Shown in pieces: positions 17,087 to 26,824 of a DNA stretch of 64,000 nt (position 1 is the stretch's first letter; every line of letters begins with the position of its first letter). Location of the stretch: NCBI GenBank assembly GCA_900112915.1, contig FONK01000009.1, positions 1 to 64,000 of the forward strand, in the 5' to 3' direction. The stretch is from Peptostreptococcaceae bacterium pGA-8. GTDB taxonomy: Bacteria; Bacillota; Clostridia; Peptostreptococcales; Anaerovoracaceae. The notes under the pieces were generated by a model. The model had not been told where the DNA came from. It did not search any database and saw only the letters and a program-made list of their open reading frames with translations. The position numbers were made by a program, and so were the translations under genes.

Positions 17087-18602
17087 TCTGAACTTTAAAG
17101 GAAAATTCGACTTAGGAAGTATCAATTTTAAGTTAATAATGGTTTTCACTTTCTTTACATTATTTGTGGTAGGGCTTATTTGGCTACTGCAAATTTTGTT
17201 TTTGAACAGCTTTTATCAGGACAGGAAGGCAAGTGAAGTCAATAACTTCGCTACAGATATGAGGAATGTCTACAGTATCGACAAGAGGGAAGGATGGAGG
17301 ATTGCTAAAGACTTTGCTGATGGAACTGATGTTGATGTAACCATTGAAGACAAAAAAGGTGTTCTATTTACGCCTTCAGGCAGTCACAAAAGAGTCATAG
17401 AAACGATTAATCTGGACTTTGTAGATATAAAACGGAAATTGGCAGACAGCGAGCTGAATGAAATTAACTACATTTATGAAGATGAGAACAATGAGAAAAC
17501 ATTGATTCTAGCTTATTATTTAACCAAGCCGGGTGATGAACAGGCCGATGAGTCGGATGACATTTTATATGTTATTGCTCCGCTTTATCCGCTGGAATCA
17601 ACCATTGAAATTCTTAAACGTCAGTTAGTTTATATGTCGCTGTTTACTTTTTTGGGAGCGATATTGATAGCCTTTTTAATTTCAAGATTTATCGCAAAGC
17701 CCCTTGAAAAGCTTACTAAGAATGCAAGAAAAATGGGTGATGGCAACTATGAAATTAAATTTGAGGGAGGCTACTACTCAGAAATTAACGAGCTGGCAGA
17801 CTCTCTAAATCTTGCAGTGTCCAAGCTTGATAAAGCCGATAAATATCAGAAGGATTTGATTGCCAATGTTTCTCACGATTTAAAGACTCCTCTGACTATG
17901 GTCAAGTCCTATGCGGAGCTGATTAGAGATATTTCCGGTGATAATCGGGAGAAAAGAAATAACCACCTCAACATTATTATCGACGAAACAGAGAGACTGA
18001 GCACCTTGGTTTCAGATATGCTGGATTTGTCAGCAATTAACATTAATAAGGCCACATTGAAAAGGGAATATTTCAACCTGTCAGCAGGTCTGGAAGCTCT
18101 TAAACCCCAGTGCGATTTGTTGTCCGATAAGGGTGACTATGTCTTCAATTGGGATGTAGAGAAGGAAATCTACATGTACGGGGATAAGAGTAAAATCAAA
18201 AGATCCATGTATAACCTGATGAATAATGCCATAAAGTATTGTGGAGATGATAAATATATAGAGGTAAGACTTAAGAGAAAAGGCAACAATGCAAGATTTG
18301 AAGTAAAGGATAACGGTAAAGGAATTCCTCTTAACGAGCAGGAGGATGTATGGAGCAGATTTTTCAAATCCAGCATGCACCACAGAAGACCTGTGGCAGG
18401 AACAGGACTTGGACTGCCGATTGTAAAAGAAATCATTCAGCTTCACAAAGGAAAATTCGGGCTGATAAGTGATGTGGACAAGGGCAGCCTGTTTTGGTTT
18501 GAGATTCCTCTCAGCCTAGGCGTTGAAATTACATCGCCTGAGCAGTATGAGGAGCTTTTGGAAAAGCGCTTGCTTAGAGAAGAAAATGACAGCCCACAAT
18601 AA
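17070..18602 (+). CDS. Membrane sensor histidine kinase
   Basis: A 510-residue kinase partner of the preceding regulator. It has a membrane helix near residues 22-45, an extracellular sensor of about 140 residues, a second helix near 188-210, HAMP, the phosphoacceptor His in NVSHDLKTPLTMV, and an ATP-binding domain with N box (MYNLMNNAIKYC), G1 (VKDNGKGIP) and G2 (GTGLGLPI). The TTG start at 17070 lies within the last codons of the regulator gene, so translation is coupled. The signal sensed is not evident. No terminator is clear after the stop. Confidence 0.9.
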   Translation: MNLKSNLNFKGKFDLGSINFKLIMVFTFFTLFVVGLIWLLQILFLNSFYQDRKASEVNNFATDMRNVYSIDKREGWRIAKDFADGTDVDVTIEDKKGVLFTPSGSHKRVIETINLDFVDIKRKLADSELNEINYIYEDENNEKTLILAYYLTKPGDEQADESDDILYVIAPLYPLESTIEILKRQLVYMSLFTFLGAILIAFLISRFIAKPLEKLTKNARKMGDGNYEIKFEGGYYSEINELADSLNLAVSKLDKADKYQKDLIANVSHDLKTPLTMVKSYAELIRDISGDNREKRNNHLNIIIDETERLSTLVSDMLDLSAININKATLKREYFNLSAGLEALKPQCDLLSDKGDYVFNWDVEKEIYMYGDKSKIKRSMYNLMNNAIKYCGDDKYIEVRLKRKGNNARFEVKDNGKGIPLNEQEDVWSRFFKSSMHHRRPVAGTGLGLPIVKEIIQLHKGKFGLISDVDKGSLFWFEIPLSLGVEITSPEQYEELLEKRLLREENDSPQ

Positions 18603-18626
18603 TTTCACATAATACACATTTTTTGG

Positions 18627-18655
18627 TTGACAGGCAAAACATAGTATGATAAAAT
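18627..18655 (+). promoter_or_regulatory. Upstream promoter of the CarD gene
   Basis: A perfect TTGACA (18627-18632), 17 bases, TAAAAT (18650-18655). It is one of two tandem promoters. Confidence 0.65.
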
Positions 18656-18670
18656 TTTTCGTTTGCTTTC

Positions 18671-18700
18671 TTGACATTCGCTTAGTTAAGGTAATATAAT
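18671..18700 (+). promoter_or_regulatory. Proximal promoter of the CarD gene
   Basis: Perfect TTGACA (18671-18676) and perfect TATAAT (18695-18700) with an 18-base spacer. The start codon is 27 bases downstream, so the 5' leader is short. Confidence 0.75.
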
Positions 18701-18726
18701 GGATTGGAGAGTAAATGGAGGGAGCT

Positions 18727-19236
18727 ATGTTTTCTATAGGCGATAAAATTTTATATCCGATGCATGGTGCAGGTATAATCGAAAAGATTGATACCAAAGA
18801 AGTTCTAGGTGTTACGAGAGACTATTTCATATTGAAATTGGCAGCAGGAAATCTGGACGTAATGGTGCCTGTCGAAATGTGTGAAGAGGTAGGTGTTCGT
18901 CACATTATTGAAGCTGAAGATGTCCAGGAAGTTTATGACACTCTGAAGAGTGACAGCACGGAAATGCCGAAGAATTGGAACAGACGCCTAAGAGAGAATA
19001 TGGAGCTTTTAAAATCAGGCAACATTCTTAAGGTTGCCCAGGTAGTCAGAAATTTAATCAGATTTGACTATGAGAAAAAGCTTTCCACGGGTGAAAAGAA
19101 GATGCTTAATAATGCCAGGCAGATTCTTGAAAGTGAAGTTGCTTTGGCAACGGGCATGGACATTGAATCCACAAGAACTAAGGTTGAAAATATTATTCTT
19201 GAAAAGGAAATGGCTGCTGACAGGGAGCAGCTGTGA
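18727..19236 (+). CDS. CarD-family transcription regulator
   Basis: A 169-residue protein of the CarD/CdnL family. The N-terminal RNA-polymerase-interacting domain starts MFSIGDKILYPMHGAGII and runs to about residue 60; the rest is a helical domain. CarD proteins bind the RNA polymerase beta subunit and stabilise open complexes at many promoters, rRNA promoters in particular. I use the ATG at 18727, just after GGAGGGAG; the earlier ATG at 18715 lies before that site. Two tandem near-consensus promoters suggest high constitutive expression. Confidence 0.9.
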   Translation: MFSIGDKILYPMHGAGIIEKIDTKEVLGVTRDYFILKLAAGNLDVMVPVEMCEEVGVRHIIEAEDVQEVYDTLKSDSTEMPKNWNRRLRENMELLKSGNILKVAQVVRNLIRFDYEKKLSTGEKKMLNNARQILESEVALATGMDIESTRTKVENIILEKEMAADREQL

Positions 19237-19347
19237 AATCGGATTATGGTCTTGGAGCCTCACCGGTCATATGTGGGACCTAAGCTTTAAATCTAAATTG
19301 ATAGAATAAATTTTTAATATATAAATAAATTAAAAAGGAGGTGAATT

Positions 19348-20469
19348 ATGCTAAAGAAAATTTTCAGATTTGTTTTGACTGTTGTTGGAGCTTTATTGGG
19401 ATATGGTATTTATTTTCTATGCAGGACATGGCTTATAAGTTCAGGCATTCCGATAGAAGACCGCTTTACACCTATGCAGCAGCTGGGTGCAGGGATTATT
19501 TTCGCAATTATTTTTGGTATTATTTTTTTCAGACTTACTCCGGCAATTAAACGCAGTGGCGTCAAAATGGCTGACAACATTGAGAATGATTTGCGTGGCG
19601 TATCGGCTAATGACATAGTTGTTGGAACTATAGGCTTAATTCTCGGATTTTTAATAGCATTACTTGTTGCACAGATATACAATGCTGTTATAACAGATAA
19701 GTATATGAATGCTGCACTGACTATCGTGACCTATTTATTCATGGGGTACGTCGGTGTCGTAATCGGAACTAAAAAGGGGAAGGAATTAATCAATGTTTTT
19801 ACTTCTTCAGGAAAGAGGAACCAGCCCAATGACAATATATTTTCCAGAGGAAGCAGAAAAAAGCTTGAAGGCAGTCCTAAGATTCTTGACACCAGCGTTA
19901 TTATTGACGGTAGGATTGCCGAAATTATGAAAACAGGATTTATTGAAGGTCAGATTGTAATTCCCGAATTTGTTTTGGTCGAGCTGAGACATATTGCCGA
20001 TTCATCAGATTCTCTAAAGAGGGTGAGAGGAAGAAGAGGCTTGGATATATTGAATAAAATCCAGACCGATTACGGTATAGAAATATACAATACTGATAAT
20101 GAAAAATCTCTTAAGGAGATTCCCGAAGTGGATGTAAAGCTTTTAAAGCTGGCACAGCTGATAAACGGTAAGGTTGTTACAAATGATTTCAACTTAAATA
20201 AGGTTGCATCGATTAACGGCGTTAATGTCCTTAATATCAATGAATTGGCAAATACCCTGAAACCTGTTGTTATTCCGGGTGAGGAAATGTCGGTAAATCT
20301 TGTAAGACAGGGAAAAGATAACAGTCAAGCGATAGGCTATTTAGACGATGGAACTATGATAGTTGTTGAAGACGGAAGACGGAAAATCGGTCAGACGGCA
20401 GATATCAATGTAACAAGTGTGCTTCAAACGTCAGCAGGCAGAATGATTTTCGGAAGACTTAAAAATTAA
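19348..20469 (+). CDS. PIN/TRAM-domain membrane protein (YacL-like)
   Basis: A 373-residue protein with four membrane helices in the first about 145 residues, then a PIN nuclease-like domain (starting LDTSVIIDGRIAEIM near 177, with acidic residues in ELRHIADS and VVTNDFNLNKVA) and a C-terminal TRAM domain (about 310-373), a small RNA-binding fold. This order is that of Bacillus YacL. PIN domains are metal-dependent ribonucleases; the role of YacL is unknown. The gene has a very strong ribosome site (AAAAGGAGGTG). In many Firmicutes it lies between carD/disA-type genes and isp genes, as it does here. Confidence 0.92.
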   Translation: MLKKIFRFVLTVVGALLGYGIYFLCRTWLISSGIPIEDRFTPMQQLGAGIIFAIIFGIIFFRLTPAIKRSGVKMADNIENDLRGVSANDIVVGTIGLILGFLIALLVAQIYNAVITDKYMNAALTIVTYLFMGYVGVVIGTKKGKELINVFTSSGKRNQPNDNIFSRGSRKKLEGSPKILDTSVIIDGRIAEIMKTGFIEGQIVIPEFVLVELRHIADSSDSLKRVRGRRGLDILNKIQTDYGIEIYNTDNEKSLKEIPEVDVKLLKLAQLINGKVVTNDFNLNKVASINGVNVLNINELANTLKPVVIPGEEMSVNLVRQGKDNSQAIGYLDDGTMIVVEDGRRKIGQTADINVTSVLQTSAGRMIFGRLKN

Positions 20470-20492
20470 CATCCGCATAAACGCAAACATAT

Positions 20493-20525
20493 AGTCCTTG
20501 TAGCTCTATGGCTACATGGACTTTT
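20493..20525 (+). terminator. Hairpin between PIN/TRAM and ispF
   Basis: An 11-pair stem with one mismatch (20493-20504 with 20511-20522), six-base loop, then TTT. It ends nine bases before the ispF ribosome site, so it may be a weak terminator or attenuator. Confidence 0.55.
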
Positions 20526-20546
20526 GTCGTAAAGGAGGCTTTACCT

Positions 20547-21023
20547 TTGAATATAAAAATAGGTTCCGGTTTCGATGTTCACAAATTTACTGACCAAAGA
20601 CCGCTAATTTTAGGCGGAGTTGACATACCCTATGAGAAAGGTCTGCTCGGGCATTCGGATGCAGATGTTTTGACCCACGCATTGATGGATGCGATCCTTG
20701 GAGCCTTAGGGCTGGGAGACATTGGAAAACACTTTCCCGATACTGATGAAAAATATGAGGGTGCAGATAGCCTTCAGCTGCTGAGTCACGTAGCCGGGCT
20801 TATGAATGAGGCAGGCTTTTATCTGGGAAATGCTGATATAACGGTTATATGTCAAAAACCGAAAATTGCGGCATATATTTCTGATATGAAAGAAAATATT
20901 CTTGCGGCCCTTGGTGGTCGTGGAGAGATTAATATTAAAGGCACAACCACGGAGGAGCTGGGATTTTGCGGAAGAGGCGAAGGCATTGCTTGCCAGGCGG
21001 TTTGCCTACTAATTAAAGAATGA
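20547..21023 (+). CDS. ispF: 2-C-methyl-D-erythritol 2,4-cyclodiphosphate synthase
   Basis: A 158-residue enzyme of the non-mevalonate isoprenoid pathway, which cyclises CDP-methylerythritol 2-phosphate and releases CMP. Zinc ligands are in GFDVHKF (Asp and His) and the His of GLLGHSDAD; the family pattern [24 protein letters not shown] is complete, and [10 protein letters not shown] appears at the end. I choose the TTG at 20547 because AAAGGAGG (20531-20538) is eight bases upstream and this gives the usual length; the ATG at 20508 lies inside a hairpin and would add 13 unsupported residues. Confidence 0.95.
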   Translation: MNIKIGSGFDVHKFTDQRPLILGGVDIPYEKGLLGHSDADVLTHALMDAILGALGLGDIGKHFPDTDEKYEGADSLQLLSHVAGLMNEAGFYLGNADITVICQKPKIAAYISDMKENILAALGGRGEINIKGTTTEELGFCGRGEGIACQAVCLLIKE

Positions 21024-21038
21024 GGAGAATATCAACCA

Positions 21039-22766
21039 ATGAAATTATCTAAAATGCATTTAAAAACCTTGAGAGAAGTTCCAAACGAGGCTGAAATCTC
21101 AAGCCATATCCTGCTTCTCAGAACAGGAATGATCAGAAAGCTTGTATCAGGAGTCTATGGATTTATGCCCCTTGGATGGAGGTCCATTAAGAAAATTGAA
21201 AATATAATAAGAGAAGAAATGGATGCAAAGGGGGGGCAGGAAATTCATATGTCAGCTGTACAGCCGGCAGAGCTTTGGGAGGAATCCGGCAGATGGTATG
21301 CCTATGGACCGGAGCTGTGGAGGCTGAAGGACAGAAACGGCAGAGACTTTTGCCTGGGACCAACCCACGAAGAAATATTTACAGACATAGTTAGAAATGA
21401 TATTTCTTCATACAGACAGCTTCCTATGAATTTATATCAAATTCAGACAAAATACCGTGACGAAGCGAGACCTAGATTTGGGCTTATGCGAAGCAGAGAA
21501 TTTATAATGAAGGATGCCTACTCTTTTGATAGGGATGAGGCAGGCTTAGATGTAAGCTATAATGAAATGTATGATGCCTATGACAAAATATTTGCCCGCT
21601 GTGGGCTGAAGTGCAGACCTGTTGAGGCGGACAGCGGAGCTATTGGAGGCAGCAACTCTCACGAGTTTACAGCAATTTCTGAAGTCGGTGAAAGTGAAAT
21701 TGCATATTGTGAAAAATGCAATATGGCAGCTACCACAGAAAGAGCAAAGTGCGTTGACGCACCGGCTTCAAATGAAGAAATGCAGCCTATGGAAGATGTA
21801 TTGACACCGGACACTAAGACCATTGAAGACGTGGCTAATTTCCTCGGACTGGAACAATCCAGGACCATTAAGGCTCTTTTGTTTGTAACATATGATAATG
21901 AGGGTAAAGAAAATGGATATGTTGCAGCCTTCGTAAGAGGTGACAGAGAATTGAACATGACCAAGCTTATCAATGCCTTTGATATACCTGAGCATGCTAT
22001 TGAGTTTGCCGATGAAGCTAAAATGGCTGCGGCAACAGGCTGTGTCGGCGGATTTACCGGTCCTGTAGGGCTTCATGACTGCAAGCTTGTTGTGGATAGC
22101 GAGCTTGTTGGATTGAGAAATCTGGTGGCAGGCGCTAATAGGGAAAACTATCACACAAAGAATGTCAACTACGGAAGAGATTATGAAGGTCACATTGTTG
22201 CGGATTTGAAGGTTTTGAAAGAGGGAGATTCTTGCCCGGTATGTGGAGCACCGGTGAAGCATGCTCGTGGGATTGAAGTTGGTCAGGTTTTCAAATTAGG
22301 AACCAAGTACTCCGAATCCATGGGCGCAACCTATAAGGATGAAAACCAGAAGGAGCAGCTAATTGTAATGGGTTGCTATGGTATTGGAGTAACTAGAACC
22401 TTGGCAGCCGTAGTAGAGCAGCATCACGATGAGAACGGCATTATATGGCCTATGTCAGTGGCACCGTATCATGTGATCATAACATTGATAAATCCGGACG
22501 ATGAAGCCCAGGCAAAGGTGGCTGATGACCTTTACAAAGAATTGAGCAAGGCCGGAGTAGAGGTGTTGCTTGACGATAGAAAGGAAAGACCGGGAGTTAA
22601 GTTTAAGGACGCAGATCTTTTGGGAATTCCCGTTAGAATTACAGTAGGTAAGCTGGCAGCAGATGGTCAGGTTGAATATAAGCTGAGGCGAGATGCTGAC
22701 AAAGAGGTGCTCACAGCTGAAGAGGCCCTTTCAAAGGCAATTGCCATTGTAAATGAGGAAAAATAA
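21039..22766 (+). CDS. proS: Proline--tRNA ligase
   Basis: A 575-residue bacterial-type class II ProRS. The catalytic core has motif 1 (LPLGWRSIKKIENIIREEM-like), motif 2 (RDEARPRFGLMRSREF) and motif 3 (CYGIGVTRTLAAVVEQ). The insertion domain (about 225-390) carries the editing function that removes mischarged Ala-tRNA. The anticodon domain follows. It is 15 bases after ispF and probably co-transcribed. The last codons overlap the start of the first chromate transporter half if that gene starts at 22753. Confidence 0.96.
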   Translation: MKLSKMHLKTLREVPNEAEISSHILLLRTGMIRKLVSGVYGFMPLGWRSIKKIENIIREEMDAKGGQEIHMSAVQPAELWEESGRWYAYGPELWRLKDRNGRDFCLGPTHEEIFTDIVRNDISSYRQLPMNLYQIQTKYRDEARPRFGLMRSREFIMKDAYSFDRDEAGLDVSYNEMYDAYDKIFARCGLKCRPVEADSGAIGGSNSHEFTAISEVGESEIAYCEKCNMAATTERAKCVDAPASNEEMQPMEDVLTPDTKTIEDVANFLGLEQSRTIKALLFVTYDNEGKENGYVAAFVRGDRELNMTKLINAFDIPEHAIEFADEAKMAAATGCVGGFTGPVGLHDCKLVVDSELVGLRNLVAGANRENYHTKNVNYGRDYEGHIVADLKVLKEGDSCPVCGAPVKHARGIEVGQVFKLGTKYSESMGATYKDENQKEQLIVMGCYGIGVTRTLAAVVEQHHDENGIIWPMSVAPYHVIITLINPDDEAQAKVADDLYKELSKAGVEVLLDDRKERPGVKFKDADLLGIPVRITVGKLAADGQVEYKLRRDADKEVLTAEEALSKAIAIVNEEK

Positions 22767-23310
22767 GAATAATTTGAAGATGTATTTTAAACTTTTCTTG
22801 ACGTTTTTTAAACTGGGAGTTTTCAGCATCGGTGGAGGAATGGCGATGATTCCCCTTCTTCAGGATGTCATTTGCCACAAGGAAAAATGGTTGTCAGAGG
22901 AGGAGATGATAGATTGCATCTCCATCAGCCAGAGCCTTCCCGGGGTAATCGCCGTCAACATGGCGACTTATGTCGGGTATAGAAAAAAAGGCATTTTAGG
23001 GGCTATAATCTCTACATTAGGCGTCATCCTTCCCGGCTTCATAATAATTATTCTTGTAATAAGGCTTTTGGACAATATAGGGAATAATCCTTATATATCA
23101 GGAGCGTTAAAAGGAATCAAAATAGCCGCCGGAGGGCTTATTGCCTTATCTGCTTACGGAATTGGCAGGCAAACAATTTCAGGCGTAAGAGCAATTACAT
23201 ATGCACTGATAACCTTTGGGCTGACAGCTTTTCTGGGAGTAAACGGCATTTGGATTATAGCCGCCGGTATAGCTATTGGAATAGTTGAAGGGAGGATTAA
23301 AAATGTATAG
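22753..23310 (+). CDS. Chromate transporter family protein, first half-size subunit
   Basis: A 185-residue membrane protein with five to six helices and the CHR-family signature FFKLGVFSIGGGMAMIPLLQ near the start, then SQSLPGVIAVNMATYVGYR. Short CHR proteins come as pairs of homologous halves inserted in opposite orientations. They export chromate or related oxyanions in characterised cases; in anaerobes without chromate stress the substrate is unclear. The assigned ATG overlaps proS by 14 bases and has no clear ribosome site; the ATG at 22780 is an alternative. Confidence 0.88.
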   Translation: MRKNKNNLKMYFKLFLTFFKLGVFSIGGGMAMIPLLQDVICHKEKWLSEEEMIDCISISQSLPGVIAVNMATYVGYRKKGILGAIISTLGVILPGFIIIILVIRLLDNIGNNPYISGALKGIKIAAGGLIALSAYGIGRQTISGVRAITYALITFGLTAFLGVNGIWIIAAGIAIGIVEGRIKNV

Positions 23311-23830
23311 CCTTCTGATTCTATTTATATCCTTTTTTAAAATTGGAGCCTTAGGCTTCGGGGGTGGGCTGGCAATGCTTCCCATCATATTCAGTACAGC
23401 AACCGAGTTAGGCTATGTTTCTGAAGAAGAGTTTGGAAACTTGGTTGCCATATCCCAGGTAACACCAGGACCTCTTGCAATAAATGCGGCAACATATGTC
23501 GGATATATAAGCCATGGCCTTCAGGGAGCCACAGCGGCTACCCTAGGTGTGGCAATTCCCTCTTTTGTGATGATGCTTGTTGCAAGCATACTGCTTAGAA
23601 GCTTTAAAGACAATGTAGTTGTTCAGGGGGTAATGGAAAGCATCAGACCCATTACCGTGGGGCTAATTGCCTCAGCAGCATTTTTTATTTTAAAAGGTCC
23701 GATAATGACCATGAACTATGTTTTGCTTACCATTCTTTTGGGAACAGTAATTCTAAGGGGGCATTTTAAAATGAACCCCATTGTTATCGTAATAATTGCA
23801 GGAGGCGTTGGAGCTATTTTGCAGCTGTAA
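23303..23830 (+). CDS. Chromate transporter family protein, second half-size subunit
   Basis: A 175-residue partner of the preceding protein, sharing the signature FFKIGALGFGGGLAMLPII and SQVTPGPLAINAATYVGY. It is the other half of a two-subunit CHR transporter. GGGAGG precedes the ATG at 23303, and the start lies eight bases inside the upstream stop, so translation is coupled; the TTG at 23285 is upstream of the ribosome site and is not used. The two halves align through the same signature, showing an old duplication. Confidence 0.88.
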   Translation: MYSLLILFISFFKIGALGFGGGLAMLPIIFSTATELGYVSEEEFGNLVAISQVTPGPLAINAATYVGYISHGLQGATAATLGVAIPSFVMMLVASILLRSFKDNVVVQGVMESIRPITVGLIASAAFFILKGPIMTMNYVLLTILLGTVILRGHFKMNPIVIVIIAGGVGAILQL

Positions 23831-23866
23831 GTTTTAAGAAAAAATAATATATTTGGAGGAATAGTA

Positions 23867-24343
23867 ATGAAAAAGGTTACTTTTGTAATGGAAAACGGCG
23901 GAATTATGACAGGTGAGCTATATGAGGATATAGCACCTATTTCAGTTGCTAATTTTGAAAAACTGGCAAATGAAGGGTTTTATGATGGATTGACTTTTCA
24001 CAGAGTAATTCCCGGCTTTATGATTCAAGGCGGATGCCCTGACGGAACAGGAATGGGCGGTCCGGGATATCAAATCAAGGGTGAGTTTAAGTCCAATGGC
24101 GTGGAAAATAACCTGAAGCATACAACAGGCGTACTTTCAATGGCTAGAGCTATGGATCCGAACTCAGCGGGCTCACAGTTTTTCATTATGGTTGCAGACG
24201 CACCGCATCTGGACGGACAGTATGCGGCTTTCGGAAAGATTACCGACGGAATTGACGCGGCTCACGAAATTGTTAAAGTGAGAACTGATTTCCAAGATAA
24301 ACCCCTTGAGCCTGTAGTTATTAAGTCAGTAAGAGTTGAATAG
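23867..24343 (+). CDS. Cyclophilin-type peptidyl-prolyl isomerase
   Basis: A 158-residue cytoplasmic cyclophilin that interconverts cis and trans peptidyl-prolyl bonds. The active-site segments are present: [13 protein letters not shown] with its catalytic Arg, [20 protein letters not shown], and [10 protein letters not shown]. The usual GxTxxxSKF-type substitutions place it in the bacterial PpiB group. No signal peptide. A good ribosome site (GGAGGAA) precedes the ATG, and the gene is followed 26 bases later by cysE. Confidence 0.94.
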   Translation: MKKVTFVMENGGIMTGELYEDIAPISVANFEKLANEGFYDGLTFHRVIPGFMIQGGCPDGTGMGGPGYQIKGEFKSNGVENNLKHTTGVLSMARAMDPNSAGSQFFIMVADAPHLDGQYAAFGKITDGIDAAHEIVKVRTDFQDKPLEPVVIKSVRVE

Positions 24344-24369
24344 TTAAAGCTGTTTCAGGAGGCTTGAAA

Positions 24370-25011
24370 ATGGCTTTTTTTAAGAATGTACATGAGGATA
24401 TCAGAGCGGTTTTAAAGCGAGACCCGGCTGCAAGAAACGCCTTGGAGGTTCTTCTTTGTTATCCCGGAGTTTGGGCGCTTATTTGGCATAGACCTGCTCA
24501 CTGGCTTTACAAGCATAATTTCAAGCTAATTGCCAGGCTCATATCTCAGTGCGCAAGACATAAAACCGGAATTGAAATTCACCCCGGTGCAACAATCGGC
24601 AAGAGGTGCTTTATAGACCACGGTATGGCGGTAGTAATCGGTGAGACTACGGAAATCGGCGATGATGTAACCCTGTACCAGGGAGTAACCCTTGGAGGTA
24701 CCGGTAAGGATACGGGGAAGCGACATCCAACTATCGGTAATCGTGTAGTTGTAAGTTCAGGTGCAAAGGTTTTAGGACCATTTACCGTAGGCGATGATGT
24801 TAAGATCGGATCCGGTTCTGTAGTGCTGAAAGAGGTGCCGGCAGGATGCACCGTTGTAGGTATACCGGGACAAATTGTCAGAAGGTATGGTGAAAGCACA
24901 GAGGATCTTAATCAAATTAATCTTCCGGACCCGGTTGCCAATGAAATTGATGCTTTGAGAAGGCGCATTGAAGACCTTGAAAAGAAAATACAGGAAGCGG
25001 AGAAAAGGTGA
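24370..25011 (+). CDS. cysE: Serine O-acetyltransferase
   Basis: A 213-residue hexapeptide-repeat enzyme making O-acetylserine from serine and acetyl-CoA, the entry to cysteine synthesis. The helical N-terminus is the short EpsC/Firmicute form. The left-handed beta helix contains [20 protein letters not shown], with the catalytic His, and the [16 protein letters not shown] loop. A charged coiled tail (from about 180) is longer than needed for catalysis. AGGAGG precedes the ATG at 24370. The stop lies five bases before cysS, linking cysteine synthesis and charging in one operon. Confidence 0.94.
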   Translation: MAFFKNVHEDIRAVLKRDPAARNALEVLLCYPGVWALIWHRPAHWLYKHNFKLIARLISQCARHKTGIEIHPGATIGKRCFIDHGMAVVIGETTEIGDDVTLYQGVTLGGTGKDTGKRHPTIGNRVVVSSGAKVLGPFTVGDDVKIGSGSVVLKEVPAGCTVVGIPGQIVRRYGESTEDLNQINLPDPVANEIDALRRRIEDLEKKIQEAEKR

Positions 25012-25015
25012 GAAG

Positions 25016-26416
25016 ATGAAAATATATAATACACTGACCAGAAAAAAAGAAGAATTTGTCCCAATTCGTGAGGGAGAAGCATCCATATATGTTTGCGGAC
25101 CGACAGTTTATAATTTCTTTCACATTGGGAATGCAAGACCCTTTGTAGTTTTTGACACCCTGCGCAAATACCTTGAGTACAGAGGATATAAGGTGAAGTT
25201 TGTGCAGAACTTTACTGATGTTGACGACAAAATAATCAACAGGGCAAGGGAAGAGGGTATCAAAGCTCCGGAAGTAAGCTCCAAATACATAAAGGAATAT
25301 TTTCTTGATGCGGCAGCCTTAAATGTAAGAAAGGCAGATGTTCACCCACAGGTTTCGACTCATATGAATGAGATTATTGAATTCGTCAAGACCTTAATCG
25401 ACAAAGGAGTTGCTTACGAGAGAGACGGCGATGTTTACTTCTCAGCCAGAAAGTTCCCTGAATATGGCAAGCTATCTCGCCAGAACATAGATGATTTGGA
25501 GTCGGGAGCGAGAATAGCCATTGGAGAAATCAAAGAAGACCCTCTGGATTTTGCTCTTTGGAAGGCGAGGAAATCTGAAGACGAGATTGGATGGGAGTCT
25601 CCATGGGGAATAGGGAGACCGGGCTGGCATATCGAATGCTCTGCAATGTCCAAGAAGCATTTAGGAGATACAATTGATATTCATGCAGGTGGTCAGGATT
25701 TACAGTTTCCACACCATGAAAATGAGATAGCCCAGTCAGAGTGCTGCAATGGTGTGCCATTTGCCCATTATTGGATGCATAATGGCTATATTACAATAGA
25801 TAATGAGAAAATGTCAAAATCCAAAGGGAATTTCTTTACCGTAAGAGATATATTGAAGGAGTATAGCGGTGAAGTTATCAGATTTTTCCTGCTTTCAGGA
25901 CATTACAGAAATCCTATTAACTTCAGCGATACCCTTATGGAGCAGGCTCGTGCAAGTCTAGGCAGAATGGAAAACTGCAAAGAGCAGCTTGAATTCTTGG
26001 AAAAAGAAGGAAAAGACGGAGCTATGACGGCAGCGGAAGCAGAGGCTGTCGAAGGCTTTGACAGGTATAGACAGGAATTCATCAAAGCTATGGATGATGA
26101 CCTGAATACTGCTGATGGTATAAGTGCGGTATTTCAGCTTGTTACAGCGATTAACACAGCTGTTAATTCAGAAACGACCAAGGAATTTGCAGCTAAGGCA
26201 ATGGAAACTTTAATGGAATTGGCGGATGTCCTTGGCTTGCTTCAGCAGAAGAGCGAGGATGCTCTTGATGAAGAGGTTATGAAGCTGGTTGAGGAAAGAC
26301 AGGAAGCGAGAAAAGCAAAGAACTTCGCAAGGGCGGACGAGATTAGAGATATTCTGAAGGATAAGGGAATTACCCTGAAGGATACACCGCAGGGCGTTCA
26401 AATTATAAAGGAATAA
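25016..26416 (+). CDS. cysS: Cysteine--tRNA ligase
   Basis: A 466-residue class I synthetase charging tRNA-Cys. It shows the HIGH-equivalent HIGNARP with the zinc Cys in YVCGPTVYNFFHIG, WHIECSAM, the zinc His pair in GGQDLQFPHHENE, and KMSKSKGN. The helical anticodon domain follows from about 320. I use the ATG at 25016 (AAAAGGTG upstream), which starts MKIYNTLTRKKEEF like other CysRS; the longer frame from 24968 overlaps cysE. It is part of cysE-cysS-mrnC-thyA-folA-rlmB. Confidence 0.96.
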   Translation: MKIYNTLTRKKEEFVPIREGEASIYVCGPTVYNFFHIGNARPFVVFDTLRKYLEYRGYKVKFVQNFTDVDDKIINRAREEGIKAPEVSSKYIKEYFLDAAALNVRKADVHPQVSTHMNEIIEFVKTLIDKGVAYERDGDVYFSARKFPEYGKLSRQNIDDLESGARIAIGEIKEDPLDFALWKARKSEDEIGWESPWGIGRPGWHIECSAMSKKHLGDTIDIHAGGQDLQFPHHENEIAQSECCNGVPFAHYWMHNGYITIDNEKMSKSKGNFFTVRDILKEYSGEVIRFFLLSGHYRNPINFSDTLMEQARASLGRMENCKEQLEFLEKEGKDGAMTAAEAEAVEGFDRYRQEFIKAMDDDLNTADGISAVFQLVTAINTAVNSETTKEFAAKAMETLMELADVLGLLQQKSEDALDEEVMKLVEERQEARKAKNFARADEIRDILKDKGITLKDTPQGVQIIKE

Positions 26417-26422
26417 GGGCAG

Positions 26423-26824
26423 TTGAATAATCTAAAGGATAAGGAAATTAATACCACAGCTCTGGCATACATTGGCGATGCTGTTTACGAAGTTTATATC
26501 AGAGGTCATATGCTGAAAACCAGAGGCTTTAATGTGGATGCGCTTCATAAAAAAGCCATAGACTATGTTTCGGCGACAGGACAGGCCAAGGCAATGAAGG
26601 CACTTTTGAAGGCGAATTTTTTGTCTGATGAAGAAAAAATACTTTGCAGGCGAGCTAAAAATCGTAAGATAATTTCAAAACCCAGATATGTTGAACCGAT
26701 GGTTTACAAAAATGCGACAGCCTTTGAGGCCTTAATCGGCAAGCTGTATTTGGACGAAATGATGTCCAGACTTGAAGAAGTGATGGACTTTGCAATAAAG
26801 ACCGTGGAGGAAAAAAATGAGTAA
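26423..26824 (+). CDS. mrnC: Mini-ribonuclease III
   Basis: A 133-residue RNase III-type nuclease without a double-stranded RNA-binding domain. It matures the ends of 23S rRNA in Firmicutes. The catalytic signature ALAYIGDAVYEVYIRGHML and EALIGKLYLDE give the conserved acidic residues. The TTG start at 26423 follows six bases after the cysS stop with only a weak AGGG ribosome site. cysS-mrnC-rlmB order is conserved in many Firmicutes; here thyA and folA are inserted between mrnC and rlmB. Confidence 0.93.
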   Translation: MNNLKDKEINTTALAYIGDAVYEVYIRGHMLKTRGFNVDALHKKAIDYVSATGQAKAMKALLKANFLSDEEKILCRRAKNRKIISKPRYVEPMVYKNATAFEALIGKLYLDEMMSRLEEVMDFAIKTVEEKNE